Shown: in pieces, positions 4,953 through 6,464 of the stretch
How positions within the stretch are numbered: position 1 is the stretch's first letter
Layout: each line of letters begins with the position of its first letter
Origin: Gemmatimonadota bacterium
GTDB taxonomy: Bacteria; Gemmatimonadota; Gemmatimonadetes; Longimicrobiales; UBA6960
Reading direction: 5' to 3'
Assembly: GCA_019347995.1 (NCBI GenBank)
Contig: JAHWKH010000151.1
Location: forward strand, 1-6,464
DNA: 6,464 nt
The notes under the pieces: generated by a model
Database searches by the model: none
Seen by the model: the letters and a program-made list of their open reading frames with translations, nothing else
What the model was told of the DNA's origin: nothing
Made by a program: the position numbers and the translations under genes

Positions 4953-6398
4953 CTACGTGGGCACTTCCAGCTCGAACTTGTCCACGTAGCGCTGGAGCCT
5001 GGACCGGGAGATCCCCAGCAGCCTCGCCGTCTCGCTCTTGTTGCCGTCGGTCCGTCGGAGCACGCGCTGGATGTGCTCCGAGATCACGTCGTCCAGGCTC
5101 AGGTCCTCGTCCGGGCCCGGGGCCCCGGCCGCCTCCTCCGCCCCGGTCTCCTCCGGTTCCTCGTCGGCGTCTTTCGGAGCCGCGGCTCCGAACGACTTGG
5201 CTCCGCGGCCGGGATAATCGACGCCCAACGACAGGTGCTCGGGCCCGATGCCGGTGCCGCGGGCGAGGATGGCGGCGCGCGTGAGGGCGTTCTCCAGCTC
5301 GCGCACGTTCCCCGGCCAGTCGTACGCCATGAGCTTCTTCATGGCGGGCTCGGAGATGTGGCGGACGATCTGGTGCGTCTCCTGGCGGATGCGCGCAAGC
5401 AGCGACTCGGCCAGGAGGGGGATGTCGTCGCGGCGCTCGCGCAGGGTGGGAACGGTGATCTCCACGACCTTCAGGCGGAAGTAGAGGTCCTCCCGGAACT
5501 CGCCGTCCTCCACGAGCTGCTCCACAGGCTGGTGCGTCGCGGCGATGACCCGCGCCTCGGTGGTGCGGGGCTCCTCGCCCCCCACCGGATAGAACTTCCG
5601 TTCCTGGAGGACGCGCAGGAGCTTGGTCTGGAACTCCGGGCTCGTGTCGCCGATCTCGTCCAGGAACACCGTGCCGCTGCTGGCGAGCTCGAAGTAGCCC
5701 TTGCGGCCCGACACCGCACCGGTGAAGGCCCCCTTCACGTGGCCGAACAGCTCCGATTCCAGGAGCGTGTCCGTGAGGGCCGTGCAGTTGACCGCGATGA
5801 AGGGCTCTTCGGCGTGGGCGGAGTTGGCGTGGATGGCCCGGGCCACCATCTCCTTTCCGGTACCGGTCTCGCCACGGATGAGGACGGTGGCGCGATTGCG
5901 CGCCAGGACGCCGATCATCTTGTAGATGTCGATCATCCGGGGGTCGCGGCCCACGACGGCGTTGGCGGCGTTCTCCTCCTCGTCCTCCTCCTCGTCCTTC
6001 GCTGCCTGGATCTCGGCGGCCTGCCGGTTCAGCTCCTGCTCGCGAAGGCAGCGCTCCACCAGCGACGCGACCTGCTTCAGGTCCACCGGCTTCACGATGT
6101 AGTCGAACGCGCCCGCCTTCATGGCCGCCACGGCCGTGTTCATGTCCTCGTGGCCGGTCACCACGATGACGTCCACGTGCTCCATGTGCTCCTTGACCTT
6201 CTCCAGGAGCTCGAGGCCGCTCATCCCCGGCATGCGGAGATCCGTGATGACCACCGCCGGATCGACCTTCTTCAGCTTGCCGAGCGCCTCCTCGGCGCTG
6301 GTGGCGGTATCGACGTCGTGTCCGCTGTGCTCGAGCTTGGTCTCGAAGACGTCGAGGGTATTCTCGTCGTCATCGACGATCAGGATCCTAGCTCCCAT
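4953..6398 (-). CDS. NtrC-family sigma54-dependent response regulator (481 aa)
   Basis: This is a cytoplasmic two-component activator. Residues 3-118 are a receiver domain with acidic pocket D9-D11, phospho-acceptor D53 (ITDLRMP), T81 and K103. Residues 148-385 are the AAA+ domain. It carries Walker A GETGTGKE (166-173), the sigma54-contacting loop GAFTGA (223-228), Walker B FLDE (245-248), sensor I AATH (286-289, as in NtrC itself), the arginine region FREDLYFRL (301-309), and sensor II GNVREL (363-368). Residues 436-475 are a Fis-type HTH (NKSETARLLGISRSRLQRY). All key residues are present, so it should be phosphorylated, hydrolyse ATP and remodel RNA polymerase-sigma54. The two linkers are strongly acidic: DEEEDEEE (135-142), and about 409-433, rich in E, D, A, G and P. 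The ATG at 6398 is preferred over 6413 because GGGAG lies 8 nt upstream. No sensor kinase is visible in the window, so the partner and target promoters are unknown. Confidence 0.95.
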   Translation of the reverse strand: MGARILIVDDDENTLDVFETKLEHSGHDVDTATSAEEALGKLKKVDPAVVITDLRMPGMSGLELLEKVKEHMEHVDVIVVTGHEDMNTAVAAMKAGAFDYIVKPVDLKQVASLVERCLREQELNRQAAEIQAAKDEEEDEEENAANAVVGRDPRMIDIYKMIGVLARNRATVLIRGETGTGKEMVARAIHANSAHAEEPFIAVNCTALTDTLLESELFGHVKGAFTGAVSGRKGYFELASSGTVFLDEIGDTSPEFQTKLLRVLQERKFYPVGGEEPRTTEARVIAATHQPVEQLVEDGEFREDLYFRLKVVEITVPTLRERRDDIPLLAESLLARIRQETHQIVRHISEPAMKKLMAYDWPGNVRELENALTRAAILARGTGIGPEHLSLGVDYPGRGAKSFGAAAPKDADEEPEETGAEEAAGAPGPDEDLSLDDVISEHIQRVLRRTDGNKSETARLLGISRSRLQRYVDKFELEVPT

Positions 6399-6406
6399 AC
6401 CGCGCA

Positions 6407-6411
6407 CTCCC
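6407..6411 (-). promoter_or_regulatory. Shine-Dalgarno that selects the regulator start at 6398
   Basis: GGGAG on the minus strand lies 8 nt before ATG 6398, while the in-frame ATG at 6413 has no such motif. Starting at 6398 also gives MGARILIVDDD, the usual receiver N terminus. Confidence 0.55.
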
Positions 6412-6464
6412 ATGCGTGTCGTGGGTGGATCGCACCATATGGCTCTCGTTTCGATCGAGGAAGG

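Noticed and set aside
5532..5543. Sensor I of the AAA+ domain reads AATH in place of AATN
   Set aside because: Histidine here is normal for NtrC-type proteins, so it is not an anomaly.
6439..6464. Possible start of a divergent plus-strand gene (ATG GCT CTC GTT TCG ...)
   Set aside because: Only eight codons are visible before the window ends, and no clear ribosome-binding site precedes it. It cannot be supported. The CCATATGG palindrome there (6435-6442) is too short to interpret.
6399..6464. Possible promoter TTCCTC-17-TATGGT upstream of the response regulator
   Set aside because: The -35 box matches the consensus at only two positions, so it is not distinguishable from chance.

Overview
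The window is very GC-rich, and every gene I can support lies on the minus strand. Coding density is high, third codon positions are nearly saturated with G/C, and ribosome-binding signals are weak or absent at several starts. There is a cleavable signal sequence on an outer-membrane beta-barrel protein and a sigma54-type activator, so this is a Gram-negative (diderm) bacterium. The style of the barrel protein (a DUF5686-like 'RYNPAEGLFTG' segment) and of the small two-helix membrane protein suggests Gemmatimonadota or a relative. That placement is an inference from protein appearance, not from a search.

Read in the direction of transcription (right to left), the layout is as follows. (1) 6398-4953: an NtrC-family response regulator with receiver, AAA+ and Fis-type HTH domains. 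It is followed by a strong G/C hairpin at 4887-4924. (2) 4835-4611: a 74-residue protein with two membrane helices and a candidate promoter whose start site would fall at the ATG, implying a leaderless mRNA. (3) A small hairpin at 4587-4606, then tRNA-Val(UAC) at 4579-4505 with no encoded CCA. (4) 4479-2917: a 520-residue multi-pass membrane protein resembling the HTTM / vitamin K-dependent gamma-carboxylase family, starting only 25 bp after the tRNA. (5) 2875-683: a 730-residue secreted outer-membrane beta-barrel protein, 41 bp after the HTTM gene. (6) A 168-bp spacer with two inverted repeats, then 514-1: the start of a class I SAM-dependent methyltransferase. It runs off the window and appears frameshifted near position 43.

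The likely transcription unit is the small membrane protein, tRNA-Val, HTTM protein and barrel protein. The gaps are 31, 25 and 41 bp, and I see no convincing separate promoter or U-tract terminator between them. Processing of the tRNA would then create the 5' end of the HTTM mRNA. The HTTM protein (inner membrane, long non-membrane tail) and the outer-membrane barrel are plausible functional partners, and this pair is the most interesting unexplained unit here. No mobile element, CRISPR array, phage gene or defence gene is recognisable.
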